Assembly: GCA_019232725.1 (NCBI GenBank)
Contig: JAFANK010000191.1
Span: forward strand, 1 to 6,130
Direction of reading: 5' to 3'
Source: Vulcanimicrobiota bacterium
GTDB lineage: Bacteria > Vulcanimicrobiota > Vulcanimicrobiia > Eremiobacterales > Eremiobacteraceae
DNA length: 6,130 bases
Both the position numbers and the translations under genes were made by a program. Under the pieces are notes generated by a model. It was not told where the DNA came from. It searched no databases and saw only the letters and a program-made list of their open reading frames with translations. The number at the start of each line of letters is the position of its first letter. Position 1 is the first letter of the stretch. Positions 5,206 to 6,130 of this stretch are shown here, in pieces.

Positions 5206-5637
5206 GTGCAAAAGTCAGCGTGCCGCCTCTTCACGGACGGCGGAGCACGAGGCAATCCTGGGCCTGCAGCGGGTGCCGGCGTCATCCTCGACGCCGACGG
5301 GACCGTCCTTGCCGAGGTCAGCGAATATCTTGGCGTTGCGACTAATAACGTCGCCGAATACCGCGCCCTTGCGCTGACCCTGCGCAAAGCGCACGAGCTC
5401 GGCTGCCAAGCGGTCGTGATTCATATGGATTCTGAGCTGATCGTCAGGCAGCTCAACGGGCTGTATAAAGTTAAAGACCCCAAGATGCGCGAACTCTATG
5501 GCGACGTGCGCGCTTTGTTGCGCAAGTTCTCGGACTGGCAGGTGCGGCACGTGCCGCGCACGCAGAATCAGGTAGCGGACGGGCTCGTGAATAGCGTGCT
5601 CGACGCACATATTGCCGAGCGTGGGGAGGACGTGTGA
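5206..5637 (+). CDS. Ribonuclease HI family protein
   Basis: RNase H-fold endonuclease expected to cut the RNA strand of RNA/DNA hybrids (R-loops, primer remnants) with two metal ions. The product has 143 residues. The four catalytic acids are visible: D11 in LFTDGGARGNPGPA, E51 in TNNVAEYRAL, D75 in IHMDSELIVRQLNG and D125 in QNQVADGLVN. The end motif RHVPRTQNQVAD is of the type seen in the handle-less bacterial/archaeal RNase HI branch (RVT_3-like, YpeP-like), not the HxGHxxNExAD end of E. coli RnhA. The basic protrusion of the E. coli enzyme is absent. GTG 5206 is the only possible start: an in-frame TAG sits at 5197-5199, and D11 follows soon after. Its Shine-Dalgarno is poor. The stop overlaps the start of the next gene (GTGA), pointing to a two-gene operon. 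The family call is secure; whether it is the main cellular RNase H is not known. Confidence 0.94.
   Translation: MQKSACRLFTDGGARGNPGPAAGAGVILDADGTVLAEVSEYLGVATNNVAEYRALALTLRKAHELGCQAVVIHMDSELIVRQLNGLYKVKDPKMRELYGDVRALLRKFSDWQVRHVPRTQNQVADGLVNSVLDAHIAERGEDV
5623..5630 (+). promoter_or_regulatory. Ribosome-binding site for the beta-repeat protein
   Basis: GGGGAGGA lies inside the 3' end of the RNase HI gene, about 4 nt before the GTG at 5634. It supports that start and translational coupling through the GTGA overlap. Confidence 0.6.
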
Positions 5638-6113
5638 GAGACATCAAGGGTGCCAACGGTTTTGTGGTCGCGCGAGTCGACTCGTCGGGCATGGTCACGC
5701 TCGGTCCGGATCCCGGTCCCATCATCGGCCGTGTGTCGAGCACGGGCGACGTGTTCGGCGACGAGGCGGGCGTGCAGCAGCTCGGGCGCGTGGACGGGGA
5801 AGGCAACATCGTCGACGCCCAGCGCGACACGCTGGGGAAAGTCGATGCATGGGGTCGCGTGCACGATCGGTCGGGGACGCTCGTCGGATCGGTCGAAGCG
5901 CCGGTCGACGCAGGCGTGCTGATGCTCATCGCGCAACCGGTCAGCGCTCCGAGCGCGGCTGCGGCGCCGCCGGACGATCGCTCCGCGCTGATGGACGAAG
6001 CGCTCGAACTTGGCGAAGCGCAACGATTTCCCAAGGTCCGTCGAGACTTCAAACCGCTCACCGACCGCGATCTCTTCATGGAAGGCCTGCGCAAAGGGTC
6101 AGGCGACGGATAA
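5634..6113 (+). CDS. Protein of unknown function with about five short beta-type repeats
   Basis: I do not recognise an established function. The product has 159 residues, with no signal peptide or membrane segment. Residues 12-88 hold a repeating unit of 17-19 residues of the form [LIV]-G-[RK]-V-x3-G-x-V-x-D: VARVDSSGMV (12), IGRVSSTGDV (31), LGRVDGEGNI (50), LGKVDAWGRV (67) and a partial VGSVEA (84). Each unit looks like one beta-hairpin, so a small toroidal or stacked beta fold is likely. The pattern recalls proteins labelled '5-fold beta-flower', though that link is from memory. An Ala/Pro-rich spacer (about 101-115) leads to a charged, probably helical C-terminal segment (about 116-155) with SALMDEALELGEAQRFPKV and TDRDLFMEGLRKG. 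It starts with GTG inside the RNase HI stop (GTGA), so the two proteins are made together and may act together (inference). Codon use and GC content match the neighbours, with no sign of recent transfer. Confidence 0.8.
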   Translation: MRDIKGANGFVVARVDSSGMVTLGPDPGPIIGRVSSTGDVFGDEAGVQQLGRVDGEGNIVDAQRDTLGKVDAWGRVHDRSGTLVGSVEAPVDAGVLMLIAQPVSAPSAAAAPPDDRSALMDEALELGEAQRFPKVRRDFKPLTDRDLFMEGLRKGSGDG

Positions 6114-6130
6114 CGAACCTGCGACCGCCG

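Noticed and set aside
5471..6094. 207-codon minus-strand open frame opposite the RNase HI/repeat-protein genes
   Set aside because: Its Ser/Thr/Pro/Arg-rich composition is typical of a complement frame, whereas the plus strand holds RNase HI motifs and a regular protein repeat.
1..6130. Mobile element, defence island, CRISPR or toxin-antitoxin system
   Set aside because: No transposase, integrase, direct-repeat array, attachment site or toxin-like small gene is visible, and composition is uniform across the window.

Overview
The window is a gene-dense, GC-rich (visibly above 60 % GC) bacterial segment with eight intact protein genes, one gene cut by the left edge, and only short gaps between them. 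GTG starts, 4-bp stop/start overlaps and long antisense shadow frames all fit a high-GC bacterium. The mix of a phosphoketolase/acetate kinase pair, a soluble minimal histidine kinase with a HEMRNELA H-box, Pro/Ser/Thr-tailed secreted proteins and a small repeat protein is reminiscent of uncultured high-GC phyla such as Eremiobacterota/WPS-2. That placement is recollection and inference, not something the sequence proves. No rRNA, tRNA, CRISPR, insertion sequence, integrase or phage gene is visible.

Layout, left to right. (1) 1-1828, + strand: the C-terminal third of a xylulose-5-P/fructose-6-P phosphoketolase, then after 4 bp an acetate kinase. Together they make acetyl phosphate from sugar phosphates and cash it in for ATP and acetate. 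(2) 1866-3355, + strand: an OmpR/PhoB-type response regulator and, overlapping it by 4 bp, a small soluble histidine kinase. The 37-bp gap after ackA makes a four-gene transcript xfp-ackA-RR-HK plausible. (3) 3482-4549, + strand: a stress pair, a small heat-shock protein (Hsp20) and a universal stress protein (UspA type). A strong hairpin separates them. A second possible RNA structure covers the hsp20 ribosome-binding site and start codon. (4) 4567-5088, - strand: a secreted protein of unknown function, convergent with usp. (5) 5206-6113, + strand: an RNase HI family protein with all four catalytic acids, translationally coupled (GTGA overlap) to a protein of unknown function made of about five short beta-type repeats.

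How the parts may work together: phosphoketolase makes acetyl phosphate, a small-molecule phosphodonor for many response regulators, and acetate kinase drains it. A response regulator with a sensor-less, probably bifunctional kinase directly downstream therefore suggests, by inference only, a circuit that reads central carbon or energy state, with the adjacent chaperone and Usp genes as natural candidate targets. Most of the window is ordinary housekeeping and stress biology. The points worth a second look are the divergent acetate kinase, the kinase with a Cys/His tail, the possible hsp20 RNA thermometer, and the beta-repeat partner of RNase HI. I see no clear previously undescribed defence or mobile system here.
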